A stretch of DNA of 64,000 nt from Paenibacillus sp. FSL R7-0204. Its GTDB lineage: Bacteria > Bacillota > Bacilli > Paenibacillales > Paenibacillaceae. The notes under the pieces are model-generated. The model worked only from the letters and a program-made list of their open reading frames with translations. It had not been told where the DNA came from and did not search any database. The translations under genes and the position numbers were made by a program. The stretch covers positions 5,580,001 to 5,644,000 of the forward strand of contig NZ_JBBOCA010000001.1 in NCBI RefSeq assembly GCF_038002225.1, written 5' to 3'. Below, in pieces: positions 1 through 8,879 of the stretch. Each line of letters begins with the position of its first letter. Within the stretch, counting starts at the first letter, position 1.

Positions 1-2
1 CC

Positions 3-95
3 GGAGCAAATCCGGGCACCGGTATCGTGATCGGGACGATCGCCCCGGGAGCTACCACAACGGTAACCTTCCAGGTTCAGGTCATCGTCATATGA
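3..95 (+). pseudogene. DUF11-repeat protein, upstream reading frame (partial)
   Basis: Reading from base 3, the frame encodes the end of a DUF11-type repeat (GIVIGTIAPGATTTVTFQVQ) that matches in style the repeats of the following gene, then meets TGA at 93-95. The next frame opens with ATG at 92, so stop and start overlap as ATGA. No ribosome binding site precedes that ATG. The simplest reading is one long gene split by a one-base frameshift, either a true mutation or a sequencing error. The gene extends leftwards out of the window. Confidence 0.6.
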
Positions 96-1777
96 CAGAC
101 GGCTCACGGCTCCAGCCTGTCGTAAGTAATCAGTCCATGGTTCTATACAGCTCGGCAGAGGGCGCTGACTCGGTTACCTATTCCAATACCGTCAATACGC
201 TTGTGGTGGGCCCGGTATTATCACTGCAAAAGCAAGCAGACCGTCTGAGCGCTTCTCTGGGGGAGACGCTCGTCTACACTGTGACCGCCAAGAATAGCGG
301 CAATACCGGGGCGGTTGTCACCATCACGGATGTGCTTCCCCCAGGCGTCTCGTTCATTGCCAATAGTGTGCTTAGAGACGGAGTCCCCCTTCCGGGGGTC
401 ACTCCGTCTTCCGGTATTCCCCTTGGCCTGCTCGCCCCCCATTCGGGAGTCAGTATCGCCTTCCAGGTCATTGTCATCTCGCTTCCGCCTTCACTCGCGC
501 TGCATAACAGGGCGGTTGGCACGTATTCCTTCAATACACCTGAAGGCAGAGCGGTGAACGGGGAGGTCCGCTCCAACCCGGTCAGTGTCTCCCTGCTGTC
601 TTACCAGTTGTCCTCCCTGCTCTCGGCCAGCACTCCAACTACCTTCATAGGAGATGTCGTCACCTATACCCTCCAGCTCAGCAATGAAGGGACCCGTCCG
701 CTGACCGGAGTCATTGCTACGCTTCCCGTTCCGGAAGGTACCTCCTTCCTTGCCGGAAGTGTTATCGCAGCCGGGATTTATCAGCCTGAGGCCAACCCGG
801 CTTCAGGCATCGGGCTGGGTTCGCTCCCTGCAGGCTCAGGCGTCGAGGTCTCCTACCGGGTCCGGGTGAGCTCCAATCCTTCAGGATCGGTGATTCTGGC
901 GAGTGCACAGATCTCTTATGAGGCCAACGACAACAGTACCTCCACCACAAGCAACTCGGTTCAGATTACGGTCATCCAGCCTGGATTATCGGTAAACCTG
1001 AAGGTTGATCTCTACAGCGTAGCGCCCGGCGACAACTTGCGGTACGAGTTCACTGTACAGAACAGTGGCAATCTGGCTGTAAACGCGCTGCTGACGGACG
1101 CCATACCGCCAAGCGTACTGTTCGTCTGGGACAGCGTCCGTATTGACGGGGTTCCCCAGAAGGGAGTCCGTCCCGGGGGCGGAATCCCGCTGGGCACCTT
1201 ACGGGCAGGCGCTGTTGCTGTAGTTGATTTTCTCGTATCTATTCCGGGTGCCACCGATATCCGCCAGACGCCGGCTATTCAGAATCAGGGGGTGGTCCAG
1301 TATACCTTCTCCCTGCCGGACGGGCGTAATGTAGGGCAGCTCTCCCGCTCCAATGCGGTGACCACGTTGCTGTTCACGCCCATCATTTCCATTCAGATTG
1401 AGGGCGAGCCGCCCGTTGTCGAGCCTGGAGGCATCGCGGAATTCAACATTTACGTGTCCAATAGCGGGAATTATCCGGCTGAGGTGTCAGTGATCCGGAT
1501 TGTACCGCAGGGTACAGTCATTGATCCCGATATCGTTACCATAAGCGCCATCACTGTACCCGGTACGCCGTACAGCGGAACCGTTACTCTGGGAACGCTG
1601 GAAGCGGGGCAGACTTCCACACTCACTTATTTTGTCAAAATAAATACCGATTATATGGGCAAGGATCTTCAAGGCTCTACGGCCGCCCTGTATCTGTTCA
1701 CCATCGACGGACGCAGGTACTCCGGCGAAGCCCGTTCTAACAGCTACAGGCTGCTCATTGAAGAAATCAGTGAATAA
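92..1777 (+). CDS. DUF11-domain surface protein, C-terminal part
   Basis: This 561-codon frame carries four DUF11-type beta-sandwich repeats of about 125 residues each, starting near residues 42, 171, 298 and 432. Each has a recognisable opening (for example GETLVYTVTAKNSGN and GDNLRYEFTVQNSGN) and an inner strand like GIPLGLLAP or GIPLGTLRAG. Such repeats are typical of secreted or cell-surface proteins of Firmicutes; individual functions are mostly unknown. No signal peptide, LPXTG motif or membrane segment is present here, so the export signal must lie in the missing upstream part. The listed ATG lacks a ribosome binding site and is probably internal to a longer, frameshifted gene. Confidence 0.75.
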   Translation: MTDGSRLQPVVSNQSMVLYSSAEGADSVTYSNTVNTLVVGPVLSLQKQADRLSASLGETLVYTVTAKNSGNTGAVVTITDVLPPGVSFIANSVLRDGVPLPGVTPSSGIPLGLLAPHSGVSIAFQVIVISLPPSLALHNRAVGTYSFNTPEGRAVNGEVRSNPVSVSLLSYQLSSLLSASTPTTFIGDVVTYTLQLSNEGTRPLTGVIATLPVPEGTSFLAGSVIAAGIYQPEANPASGIGLGSLPAGSGVEVSYRVRVSSNPSGSVILASAQISYEANDNSTSTTSNSVQITVIQPGLSVNLKVDLYSVAPGDNLRYEFTVQNSGNLAVNALLTDAIPPSVLFVWDSVRIDGVPQKGVRPGGGIPLGTLRAGAVAVVDFLVSIPGATDIRQTPAIQNQGVVQYTFSLPDGRNVGQLSRSNAVTTLLFTPIISIQIEGEPPVVEPGGIAEFNIYVSNSGNYPAEVSVIRIVPQGTVIDPDIVTISAITVPGTPYSGTVTLGTLEAGQTSTLTYFVKINTDYMGKDLQGSTAALYLFTIDGRRYSGEARSNSYRLLIEEISE

Positions 1778-1891
1778 TACAGCTCACATATCCCCCATCT
1801 CCCTGAATATACTTTAGTTACAACCTGCTGCTTCGTCTTAGTCTCCGTAGTGACAATACCGAATAACACAGTCCATGGGAGGTGGTCATCC

Positions 1892-3052
1892 TTGTCCCAG
1901 CCGTCCGGTCCATACGCTTTTGTCGTCTCCAAAGAAGACTGGTCCCTTCACCGCAAAGGCCATCAGGATCAGGAGCGTCACCAGCAAAAGGTCAGAGAAG
2001 CCATCAAGGGCAATCTGCCCGATCTGGTTACTGAAGAGAACATTATTTTGTCGGGCGGCAAGCAGATTGTGAAGGTGCCGATCCGCAGTCTGGATGAATA
2101 CCGGATTATCTATAATTTCCGCAAGCAGAAGCATGTCGGCCAAGGAGATGGCGAGAGCCAGGTAGGCGATGTCCTCGGGCGTGATTCCCAGTCGGCCCAG
2201 CCGGGCAAAGGGGATAAGGCGGGCGATCAGCCCGGCGCAGATACCGTTGAAGCCGAGGTCGATCTGGAGGATCTGGAGGATATTCTGTTCCATGACATGG
2301 AGCTGCCCCATCTGAAGCCGAAGGATAAGGAAGAAATTGAGGTCAAATCGATTGTCTTCAATGATATCCGCAAAAAAGGCATGATGTCCAACATCGACAA
2401 GAAGCGAACGTTACTTGAGAATCTGCGGCGCAATGCCAGCAGCGGCAACCCTGGAATACACAGCATCAGCCCCGATGATCTGCGTTACAAAACCTGGGAT
2501 GACATCACGGTCCCTCACTCGAATGCCGTGATTATTGCCATGATGGACACCTCGGGCTCCATGGGCACTTTTGAAAAATACTGCGCCCGCAGCTTCTTCT
2601 TCTGGATGACCCGCTTCCTGCGCCGCCAGTATGAGAAGGTGGATATTGTGTTCCTGGCCCATCATACGGAGGCCAAGGAGGTCAGCGAGCATGACTTCTT
2701 CACCCGGGGCGAGAGCGGGGGGACAATCTGCTCCTCGGCGTACCAGAAAGCCCTGGAGATTATCGACAGCCGCTATCCGCCTGCCAAGTACAACATCTAT
2801 CCCTTCCATTTCTCGGATGGAGATAATCTGACCTCCGACAATGAGCGCTGTGTCAAGCTGATCGGCGAGCTGCTGAAGCGCAGCAATATGTTCGGCTACG
2901 GTGAGGTGAACCAGTACAACCGCAGCAGCACTCTGATGTCCGCCTACCGCCACCTGAAGCAGGAGCAGTTCATGCATTATGTGATTAAGGATAAGAAGGA
3001 AGTGTATCAGGCGCTGAAGGCTTTTTTCGGCAAAAAGGAAATAGAAGCCTGA
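1892..3052 (+). CDS. yhbH: Sporulation protein YhbH (DUF444 family)
   Basis: A 386-residue protein of the YhbH/YeaH (DUF444) family. The N-terminal part has the family motifs [25 protein letters not shown] and KHVGQGDG. An acidic linker follows, then a von Willebrand A-like domain with the metal-binding motif MMDTSGSMG near residue 215. In Bacillus yhbH belongs to the mother-cell sporulation programme, usually near prkA and spoVR, but neither is adjacent here. I chose TTG at 1892 because GGGAGGTGG lies 6-7 bases upstream; an ATG at 1850 is in frame but has no ribosome binding site. The length matches the family. The molecular function is not known; an interplay with PrkA-type kinases is established knowledge for relatives, not visible here. 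Confidence 0.9.
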   Translation: MSQPSGPYAFVVSKEDWSLHRKGHQDQERHQQKVREAIKGNLPDLVTEENIILSGGKQIVKVPIRSLDEYRIIYNFRKQKHVGQGDGESQVGDVLGRDSQSAQPGKGDKAGDQPGADTVEAEVDLEDLEDILFHDMELPHLKPKDKEEIEVKSIVFNDIRKKGMMSNIDKKRTLLENLRRNASSGNPGIHSISPDDLRYKTWDDITVPHSNAVIIAMMDTSGSMGTFEKYCARSFFFWMTRFLRRQYEKVDIVFLAHHTEAKEVSEHDFFTRGESGGTICSSAYQKALEIIDSRYPPAKYNIYPFHFSDGDNLTSDNERCVKLIGELLKRSNMFGYGEVNQYNRSSTLMSAYRHLKQEQFMHYVIKDKKEVYQALKAFFGKKEIEA

Positions 3053-3113
3053 GCACCTGCTCTCCGGATTGACCATGGAGCGAGTGCAGCGCGCAGATTC
3101 ATATTGTAATGAG

Positions 3114-3153
3114 ATCCCCTGCAAACCGTGCGAACGGCGGGCGGGGGATTTTT
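3114..3153 (+). terminator. Rho-independent terminator after yhbH
   Basis: ATCCCC (3114-3119) pairs with GGGGAT (3144-3149); an inner CCGT/ACGG pair extends the structure and a short run of T follows. It lies 60 bases past the yhbH stop and faces the same way. Confidence 0.65.
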
Positions 3154-3187
3154 AATGCGCGGAATCCAACTGTGCTGCAAAAGTCTG

Positions 3188-3291
3188 TTGACTATTATAT
3201 CGCCAGCCGATATAATCAATGTATCGGTTGACGATATAACGTCAGATGTTATAACGTCAGATGCTATAACGCCGAAGGATATAAATGAAAT
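3188..3291 (+). promoter_or_regulatory. Tandem promoters with repeated operator-like boxes before padR
   Basis: TTGACT (3188-3193) and TATAAT (3211-3216) are separated by 17 bases, a textbook sigma-A promoter. A second TTGACG (3228-3233) is followed 16 bases later by TATAAC (3250-3255). A box resembling GATRTTATAACGTCA is then repeated from about 3233 to 3270, and a TATAA also occurs at about 3290. PadR regulators commonly bind repeated sites over their own promoter, so these boxes are candidate operators; that is inference. Confidence 0.65.
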
Positions 3292-3337
3292 TCCCGGTCT
3301 GTGGAATGAGACACAAAGATTCGCGATAAGGAAGGTG

Positions 3338-3670
3338 ATGGCATTGTCGGGCAACAATGAATACGGGGCGCTGACCGAAGGCGTCTATTATATCCTCTTG
3401 TCCCTGCTCACCCCGATGCACGGCTACGGCATTATGCAGAATGTAAAACTGCTGAGCAATCAGCGCGTGGAACTGGGGGCAGGCACGTTATACGGGGCGT
3501 TAAGCACGCTGGTGGAACGGGGCTGGATCAAGCTGCTGGCCGGTGGAGAAGATTCCCGCAAGAAGGAATATCAGATTACGGAGCTAGGCAAATCTATCGT
3601 CCAGAGTGAAATGGTAAGGCTTGACGAGCTGCTCACAAATGGAAGAAAGCTACTGGGAGGCGAAGTGTAA
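3338..3670 (+). CDS. PadR-family transcriptional regulator
   Basis: A 110-residue protein with the PadR winged-helix pattern: LTEGVYYILLSLL, then MHGYGIMQ, then ELGAGTLYGALSTLVERGWI (recognition helix and wing), then KKEYQITELG. It ends near the usual dimerisation helix, the normal length for short PadR proteins. ATG at 3338 follows AAGGA by five bases; TTG at 3344 is a possible alternative. The stop overlaps the start of the next gene by one base (TAATG), so the pair is translationally coupled. PadR next to a DUF2812 membrane protein is a recurring Firmicute gene pair, which suggests the regulator controls its neighbour. Confidence 0.9.
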   Translation: MALSGNNEYGALTEGVYYILLSLLTPMHGYGIMQNVKLLSNQRVELGAGTLYGALSTLVERGWIKLLAGGEDSRKKEYQITELGKSIVQSEMVRLDELLTNGRKLLGGEV

Positions 3671-4245
3671 TGAGTCAAGTGGTACGCAAATTTTTCATAG
3701 ATTTCGAGAAGGAAGAAGCGTGGCTGAATGAAATGTCGGCCAAGGGATTGGCACTGGTGGAGCATTCTTGGGCCCGTTATGTATTCGAGGAGAGCGCCAA
3801 GGGGGAGTATATTTACCGGATTGAGCTGCTTGAGAAGGACCCTAAGGAGGAGGCCGGCTACTTGCAATTCATGGAGGAGACCGGAGCCGAGCGTGTGCCG
3901 TCCGGGACCCCTACCAAAGCCAATCGTGCATTTATGAACCAGCGCTGGGTGTTCTTCAGAAGGAAGGCCTCGGAAGGCCCCTTCCAGATCTATACCGATG
4001 CAGATTCCAAAATCAAACACTATCAGAGAATCTACAAAGTCTATCTGGCCCTCGCGTTCATGGAGCTGATCATCGGCTCCTTCAATATCATGCTGATTAT
4101 GCTGAACTCTTCCTCTAACATCTACAAAATCAACCTTATCGTAGGAGTGTCCGTTATCATTCTGGGCCTGTTCTTCCTGTGGCTCAGCCTGCCTCTCCGC
4201 CGCAAGATCGCGCGGCTGCAGCAGGAGAAGCTGATTCGGGAGTGA
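3670..4245 (+). CDS. DUF2812 membrane protein
   Basis: A 191-residue protein. The N-terminal 120 residues match the DUF2812 style (KFFIDFEKEEAWLNEMSAKG, followed by a cytoplasmic-looking alpha/beta region). Two membrane segments follow at about residues 122-147 and 155-178, then a basic C-terminus. The function of DUF2812 is not known. The gene overlaps the PadR gene by one base and is almost certainly co-transcribed with and controlled by it. Confidence 0.8.
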   Translation: MSQVVRKFFIDFEKEEAWLNEMSAKGLALVEHSWARYVFEESAKGEYIYRIELLEKDPKEEAGYLQFMEETGAERVPSGTPTKANRAFMNQRWVFFRRKASEGPFQIYTDADSKIKHYQRIYKVYLALAFMELIIGSFNIMLIMLNSSSNIYKINLIVGVSVIILGLFFLWLSLPLRRKIARLQQEKLIRE

Positions 4246-4280
4246 GGGGTTACTTTACAACCTCGCTAACCCGTGGAAGT

Positions 4281-4338
4281 AGCAGAACCAGCACTCTACA
4301 GCAGGACTAAAACTCTTTAGCAGAACCATACTCTGCGG
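4281..4338 (+). repeat. Short tandem repeat, three 19-20 bp units
   Basis: Units starting at about 4281, 4300 and 4319 share AGCAGRAC followed by ACTCT. They are non-coding and lie between the DUF2812 gene and the box element interrupted by IS256. No function can be assigned. Confidence 0.5.
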
Positions 4339-4369
4339 GTTGCAAGTGCCCCCACTAACAGCAGCCAAC

Positions 4370-4503
4370 AATTGGAAAAATGCATCTTATTTCATAAATT
4401 TCTTACGATTAAAGAGAATTAAGTGGAAAAACAGCATCTGCTGCCGCCGATTTTGCTGCTTTCGGAAGATATGCAAACATTTAAGTGTTGTTTTTCCACC
4501 TCC
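4370..4503. repeat. Family C four-box intergenic element (interrupted by IS256)
   Basis: Two forward boxes of the form TGGAAAAA-YRGCA have their TGG at 4373 and 4424. A reverse box (TGTTGTTTTTCCAC) has its CCA at 4496. The fourth, reverse box (CAAAATCCACC) lies beyond the IS256 element with CCA at 5968. Removing the element and one target duplication places boxes three and four 51 bases apart, as are boxes one and two. A near-copy with three boxes at the same offsets lies at 34898-35030. Confidence 0.7.
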
Positions 4504-4515
4504 TGCAGGAGAATC

Positions 4516-5928
4516 GATGGCGTAAAGTAAGTTGTGTACCAAGATTTGGAGCCTAGTCAGGCACCAAAAAAGTAGGGTATCCTCGGGATTGCGAAACCAC
4601 CAAGGAGGAACCCTACCAATGAATATTTTACCCGAAAGTTCGCTGAATAATCTATTTGAAAAACTTGTTAAAGATTTTGTGAAAGACAACATGGAACGCC
4701 TGTTGCGCGCCGAAATCCAGGGGTTTATGGAGAGTGAAGAAGCCGGCGCCAGCAATAGTCGCAATGGCTACTATACGCGAGACTTACACACGAAATATGG
4801 CCATATCGAGGATCTTCAGGTGCCCCGGGACCGCCAAAGCCTTTTCCAGACGCAGTTGTTTGAGCCGTACCAGCGGCGGGACGGATGGTTAGAAGAGGCC
4901 GTCATCCAAATGTATAAATCGGGCATGGGTACGCGGGATGTGGCCCGGTTCATTGAAAGTATGTTTGGTAGCCACTACTCCCCAACCACGGTCAGCAATA
5001 TTACGGCTACAGTGCTGGACGATATCCACCAGTGGCAAAAGCGGCCACTGAGCAAACGGTATTCTGTGATCTATTTAGATGGGCTGTACGTGAAGCTGAA
5101 ACGGGGCACGGTTCGTGGTGAAGTGGTCTACTTTGCGATGGGAATTGACGAGGAGGGACAGCGTCAAATTCTCGGGTTCTACGTGGGTGGCCAAGAGAGT
5201 TCGAATGGCTGGCGGGAGGTACTCAAAGACCTGTACGACCGCGGAGCGCAGGAAGTCCTGCTGGGTGTGTTTGACGGGCTACCGGGACTGGATGCGGCGT
5301 TTAAAGAGACCTATCCTCAGGCGGATGTACAGCATTGCGTAGTGCACAAAGTGCGGGCCACGTTTCATAAAATTCGGGTGGAGCACAAAACCGATGTCAT
5401 GGAGGCGTTGAAAACCGTATATACAGCACCGGATGAAGTGGTAGCCCGGGCTAACTTTGATACGGTCAAAGCGAAGTGGAACAAGCTGTATCCGAAGGAA
5501 ATGAGGTCCTGGGAGGAACAGTTATCCACACTCCTGACGTTCTACAACTATCCGCTGTCGATCCGTAAAGCGATCTACACGTCGAACCCCATCGAGCGGA
5601 TGAACAAGGAAATCCGCAAGCGTCTGAAACCGATGAACAGTCTGACAAACATGGATGCCGCAGAGAAAATCGTGTACCTGGAGATGCTGGAATACAATGA
5701 ACGTCATGCAGGGCGGGTCGCCCAAGGCTTTGGAGTGGATGCCGTTAAAAAGAAGCTAAAAGAGCTATTCGAAACACGCTACCCCTCTTTGCCCACACCG
5801 GAAGAGGCGTAGCAGATAAATCCAGTTTCTGGGAGTCGGGGTTCCCCCTCCCCCCAGAAACACTACATCCCAACCCGTAACCCGGGGGAGGCACTTCTAC
5901 TCTTTTACACAAACTTCTTGACGCTACC
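4516..5928 (+). mobile_element. IS256-family insertion sequence, complete
   Basis: The element is 1413 bases long. Imperfect terminal inverted repeats of about 26 bases include GCGT-AAG and TTGTGTA at the left end and the complementary pattern at 5903-5928. It is flanked by an 8-base direct repeat GGAGAATC at 4508-4515 and 5929-5936, the duplication size expected for IS256 relatives. The transposase frame is open, so the copy looks recent and possibly active. It sits inside a family C box element. Confidence 0.88.
4619..5812 (+). CDS. IS256-family transposase
   Basis: A 397-residue DDE transposase of the IS256/Mutator type. Visible landmarks are RNGYYTRDL near the N-terminus, the first catalytic Asp in VIYLDGLYVKL, the second in LGVFDGLPGL, the QHCVVHKVR motif, and the catalytic Glu in YTSNPIERMNKEIRKR. 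ATG at 4619 is preceded by AAGGAGG at 4602-4608; an upstream in-frame ATG at 4532 lies in the terminal region and lacks a site. The length is normal and there are no stops or frameshifts. Confidence 0.95.
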   Translation: MNILPESSLNNLFEKLVKDFVKDNMERLLRAEIQGFMESEEAGASNSRNGYYTRDLHTKYGHIEDLQVPRDRQSLFQTQLFEPYQRRDGWLEEAVIQMYKSGMGTRDVARFIESMFGSHYSPTTVSNITATVLDDIHQWQKRPLSKRYSVIYLDGLYVKLKRGTVRGEVVYFAMGIDEEGQRQILGFYVGGQESSNGWREVLKDLYDRGAQEVLLGVFDGLPGLDAAFKETYPQADVQHCVVHKVRATFHKIRVEHKTDVMEALKTVYTAPDEVVARANFDTVKAKWNKLYPKEMRSWEEQLSTLLTFYNYPLSIRKAIYTSNPIERMNKEIRKRLKPMNSLTNMDAAEKIVYLEMLEYNERHAGRVAQGFGVDAVKKKLKELFETRYPSLPTPEEA

Positions 5929-6118
5929 GGAGAATCGTCGATCCGTTCGATAACAAGTGCCCAAAATCCACCTATTTCCCCATTACGGCAAGCAGAGCAG
6001 TTTTTCGCTTACATCTGGCCCAAACGCCTAACCTGAGCACATTTTGTTCGGTTTTTTGCATACACATACGCCCGGACCCTGCCCGCTCGCCCCACACCTC
6101 CACCTCTACCAACATAAA

Positions 6119-6159
6119 GGGCTATCCCAAGCAGTCATTTCATGACTTTGGGACAGCCC
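6119..6159 (-). terminator. Terminator hairpin after the GH4 gene
   Basis: GGGCTATCCCAAG (6119-6131) pairs with CTTTGGGACAGCCC (6146-6159). Read on the minus strand, the stem is followed by TTTAT. It lies about 45 bases past the stop of the GH4 gene. The preceding 5937-6118 contains the last box of the interrupted family C element and nothing else I recognise. Confidence 0.7.
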
Positions 6160-6204
6160 TCATTCCAATATTTCTTCGCTTCGTTAGACTGATGCCTGCT
6201 CCGC

Positions 6205-7710
6205 TTACTTCACCTTCTCGCGGTCCTTGCCCTTGTCAGACTCCCCGGCGTTCTTGTTCGCGGCCTCGCGGTCCTGCATCATCTCGTCTACCGTCTTCAC
6301 CTTCAGTCGGGCCGCACCTTCGTTGCCGGCATTCGTCGGGATCAGATCACCGGAGGCGAGACGTTCCTTCGCTTCTGCAATAGCTGCGCTGTACTGCGGC
6401 AGCCACTGTTCTCCGGCCACCAGCATCTCGTCAACCATCTGCCAGATCTCCTTCGGATTGCAGACGGCGCCGACCAGCGGGTCCATCATGAATGCCTGGC
6501 GCAGCAGCTTGTCGTCCCCATGCACAGCTGCTTCTACCGCCAGTCGCTGCACGGAGATGCTGACGTTGCAGACCGCCGCCAGGCCGAGCGGCAGGTCGCC
6601 GACCAGCGGCATCGAGATGCCGTTGCGGTCCACGTAGCCCGGCGCTTCAATAATAGCATCATCCGGTAGATTGGAGATGACGCCCTTATTCACCATGTTG
6701 AAGTGGCCTCTGTACACGCGCCCGGTCTCCAGCCCTTCGATAATATACGAGCCGCGCTCCTCTCCGCGCTTCTCCGGGATGTACTCCAGCGCCGGGTCTT
6801 TCATCCAGTTCGGGAAGTCCGTCTCGAACCAGTTGCGGCCTTCCGTGCAGACCCGCAGGTAACCGCCTGTCTCTCCGTTAATCCATACGTCCAGATCGAT
6901 CCAGTCCATGATTTCATTCGGGCGCTTACGGTACCAGGGCACATATTCGCTCAGGTGTCCGTTCGACTCCGTGCTGTAATAGCCGAAGCGGCGGAGCATA
7001 TCGATCCGCACCTTCTCGGTACGGCTGTACTCAGGGTGCTTCTCGAAAGCCTCCAGCAGACCTGCCGTCAGATCCTTGCCTTCATGCTTCGCAGAGATGT
7101 ACCAGGTCTGGTGATTGATCCCGGCACAGATAATGTCCACCTGCGACTTCTCCAGGCCGTACACCTGAGCGATTTGCTGATGTCCATGCTGTACGCCATG
7201 ACAGAGCCCGATGGTCTGCACACCGCCGTATTTATTACAGGCCCAGGTCAGCATAGCCATAGGATTCGAGTAGTTCAGCAGCAGCACATCCGGAGCAGCT
7301 GTCTCGCGGATATCGCGGCAGATCTCCAGCATCTCCGCAATCCCGCGCTGCCCGTACATAATCCCGCCTGCGCACAGCGTATCTCCTACACACTGGTCCA
7401 CGCCATACTTCAGCGGAATATCCACATCGGTAGCGAAGGCCTCAAGGCCCCCCATACGAATAGTACAAAATACGTACTTGGCATCCTTGAGCGCTGCTCT
7501 GCGGTCCGTAGTGGAAGAGATGGTGATATCCAGACCATTCTCCTGAATATCCCGCTGGCACAGCTCAGTGACCATGTCCAGGTTATGGCTGTTTATATCC
7601 ATGAAGGAAACTTCGATATTACGGAATTCCGGCACAGTCAACAGGTCGCGCAGCAGTCCGCGGGTGAATCCGATACTGCCTGCCCCGATAAAGGTTACTT
7701 TAAAAGACAT
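6205..7710 (-). CDS. NAD-dependent glycosidase, GH4 family (alpha-galactosidase/alpha-galacturonidase-like)
   Basis: A 501-residue GH4 enzyme. The N-terminus has the dinucleotide-binding motif VTFIGAGSIGFTRGLLRDLL; LNYSNPMAML and GLCHGVQHGHQ (metal-binding Cys and His) follow, then AGINHQTWY. GH4 enzymes cleave glycosides by an NAD- and divalent-metal-dependent redox mechanism in the cytoplasm. The residues after Cys-His are GV rather than the SV of typical MelA alpha-galactosidases or the EV of phospho-glycosidases. The substrate may therefore be a galacturonide or glucuronide, though alpha-galactoside is also possible. The C-terminal 40 residues are charged and extend past the usual domain. 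ATG at 7710 is preferred because GGAGG at 7720-7724 is nine bases upstream. The AraC regulator directly upstream, same strand, probably controls it. Confidence 0.88.
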   Translation of the reverse strand: MSFKVTFIGAGSIGFTRGLLRDLLTVPEFRNIEVSFMDINSHNLDMVTELCQRDIQENGLDITISSTTDRRAALKDAKYVFCTIRMGGLEAFATDVDIPLKYGVDQCVGDTLCAGGIMYGQRGIAEMLEICRDIRETAAPDVLLLNYSNPMAMLTWACNKYGGVQTIGLCHGVQHGHQQIAQVYGLEKSQVDIICAGINHQTWYISAKHEGKDLTAGLLEAFEKHPEYSRTEKVRIDMLRRFGYYSTESNGHLSEYVPWYRKRPNEIMDWIDLDVWINGETGGYLRVCTEGRNWFETDFPNWMKDPALEYIPEKRGEERGSYIIEGLETGRVYRGHFNMVNKGVISNLPDDAIIEAPGYVDRNGISMPLVGDLPLGLAAVCNVSISVQRLAVEAAVHGDDKLLRQAFMMDPLVGAVCNPKEIWQMVDEMLVAGEQWLPQYSAAIAEAKERLASGDLIPTNAGNEGAARLKVKTVDEMMQDREAANKNAGESDKGKDREKVK

Positions 7711-7862
7711 AATAATCATCCTCCGGCAATGAATTATTGACTCCTCTTCATTGTAACAAGGGGACTGCCGGAAGCGTAACCAATATCATGACCATTTTGC
7801 AGGTAACCTGTCAACTATCCTAACTTTCTGCATATCATACCCATCCCGGGTTGAGCACGAAA

Positions 7863-8759
7863 CTATCCTTCACTCCAGTAGTGGCGTTCGATAGAGTTAC
7901 GGTATTCGATAGGAGTACAGCCTGAATACTTCTTGAATAACAGATGAAAATACTGCCTGCTGCTGATCCCCACATAGTCGGCAATCTCCGCTACCGGAAT
8001 CTCGCCCTGAACCAGCAGCATCCGGGCCTTCTCCATACGCAGCTGGTTCAGGTAGTCCGTCAGGGTCTGCCCTGTGTGTGTCCGGAAGATACGGTGCAGA
8101 TAGCCCGGATGTACATTCACAGAGAGCGCGACCTCCTTAACCTGGATGCTCCGGTCATAATTCTGGTGCAGGAACTCGATCGCCCGCCGCACATAGAGCT
8201 GTGAGGGCTGCTTGCTGGACGGGAGCGACTCCACGCGCAGCCGGGCCAGACGCAACAGCAGCTCCGCAAAGAGCAGATGCACCATGCTGCTTCCCTTCCG
8301 CTCGCGCTGATCCAGCTCCAGCACCAGCGCCTTCAACACATGGAAAACCTCCTCCTGATCGGACAACACCAGACTATCGAATGGATGCCGCAGCAGCTCT
8401 GCCAGCACCTCCTCCTCCCGGGCCAAGCTGCCAATGGACGGAACTACGCCCCCATATTCGGTAAAAGCAAATTCTACGTTTAGCATCCGGCATGAGGAGC
8501 CCTCTTCCACAATCAGCCGGTGCGGCACCTCCGCATCCAGCAAAATCATCTCTCCCCGCTTCAGCCGGAAAGATGTGTCACCGCCCGCTTCATCCCTCAC
8601 CTCCACTACACAGCTGCCCGAGATGAGATACATGATCTCGGTGGAGTTGTGATGATGGTAAGCCATCGTATAATTGCTCCATTGCTTGTAGTAGTACGCC
8701 AGAAAGTGCGGGCTGTAATCCCTCTCCAGCAATCCCTGCTCAAAAAGACTCCCGTTCAT
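7863..8759 (-). CDS. AraC-family regulator with cupin N-terminal domain
   Basis: A regulator of about 298 residues. The N-terminal half is cupin-like (YHHHNSTEIMYLISG and GEMILLDAEVPHRL). The C-terminal 100 residues carry two helix-turn-helix motifs typical of AraC/XylS (SIQVKEVALSVNVHPGYLHRIF and IPVAEIADYVGISSRQYFHLLF), ending CTPIEYR. I take ATG at 8759 (MNGSLFEQG) as the likely start, although its ribosome binding site is poor; the frame stays open to 8864, in a region overlapped by repeats. It lies 152 bases upstream of the GH4 gene on the same strand and is probably its sugar-responsive activator. Confidence 0.85.
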   Translation of the reverse strand: MNGSLFEQGLLERDYSPHFLAYYYKQWSNYTMAYHHHNSTEIMYLISGSCVVEVRDEAGGDTSFRLKRGEMILLDAEVPHRLIVEEGSSCRMLNVEFAFTEYGGVVPSIGSLAREEEVLAELLRHPFDSLVLSDQEEVFHVLKALVLELDQRERKGSSMVHLLFAELLLRLARLRVESLPSSKQPSQLYVRRAIEFLHQNYDRSIQVKEVALSVNVHPGYLHRIFRTHTGQTLTDYLNQLRMEKARMLLVQGEIPVAEIADYVGISSRQYFHLLFKKYSGCTPIEYRNSIERHYWSEG

Positions 8760-8879
8760 CTCCGCCACACCGCCCGCCTCCCCTCTGCCAATATTGATAG
8801 CACAAGTGTATCGCTTGAGCGCAGGCAGGACAAGAAGCGAGTTGTCCCCTCCCCCCATCCACAAGCCTACGCACCCCTC

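Noticed and set aside
6703..7740. 345-codon frame opposite the GH4 gene
   Set aside because: It is the antisense shadow of the GH4 coding sequence, without family motifs; the minus strand has clear enzyme motifs.
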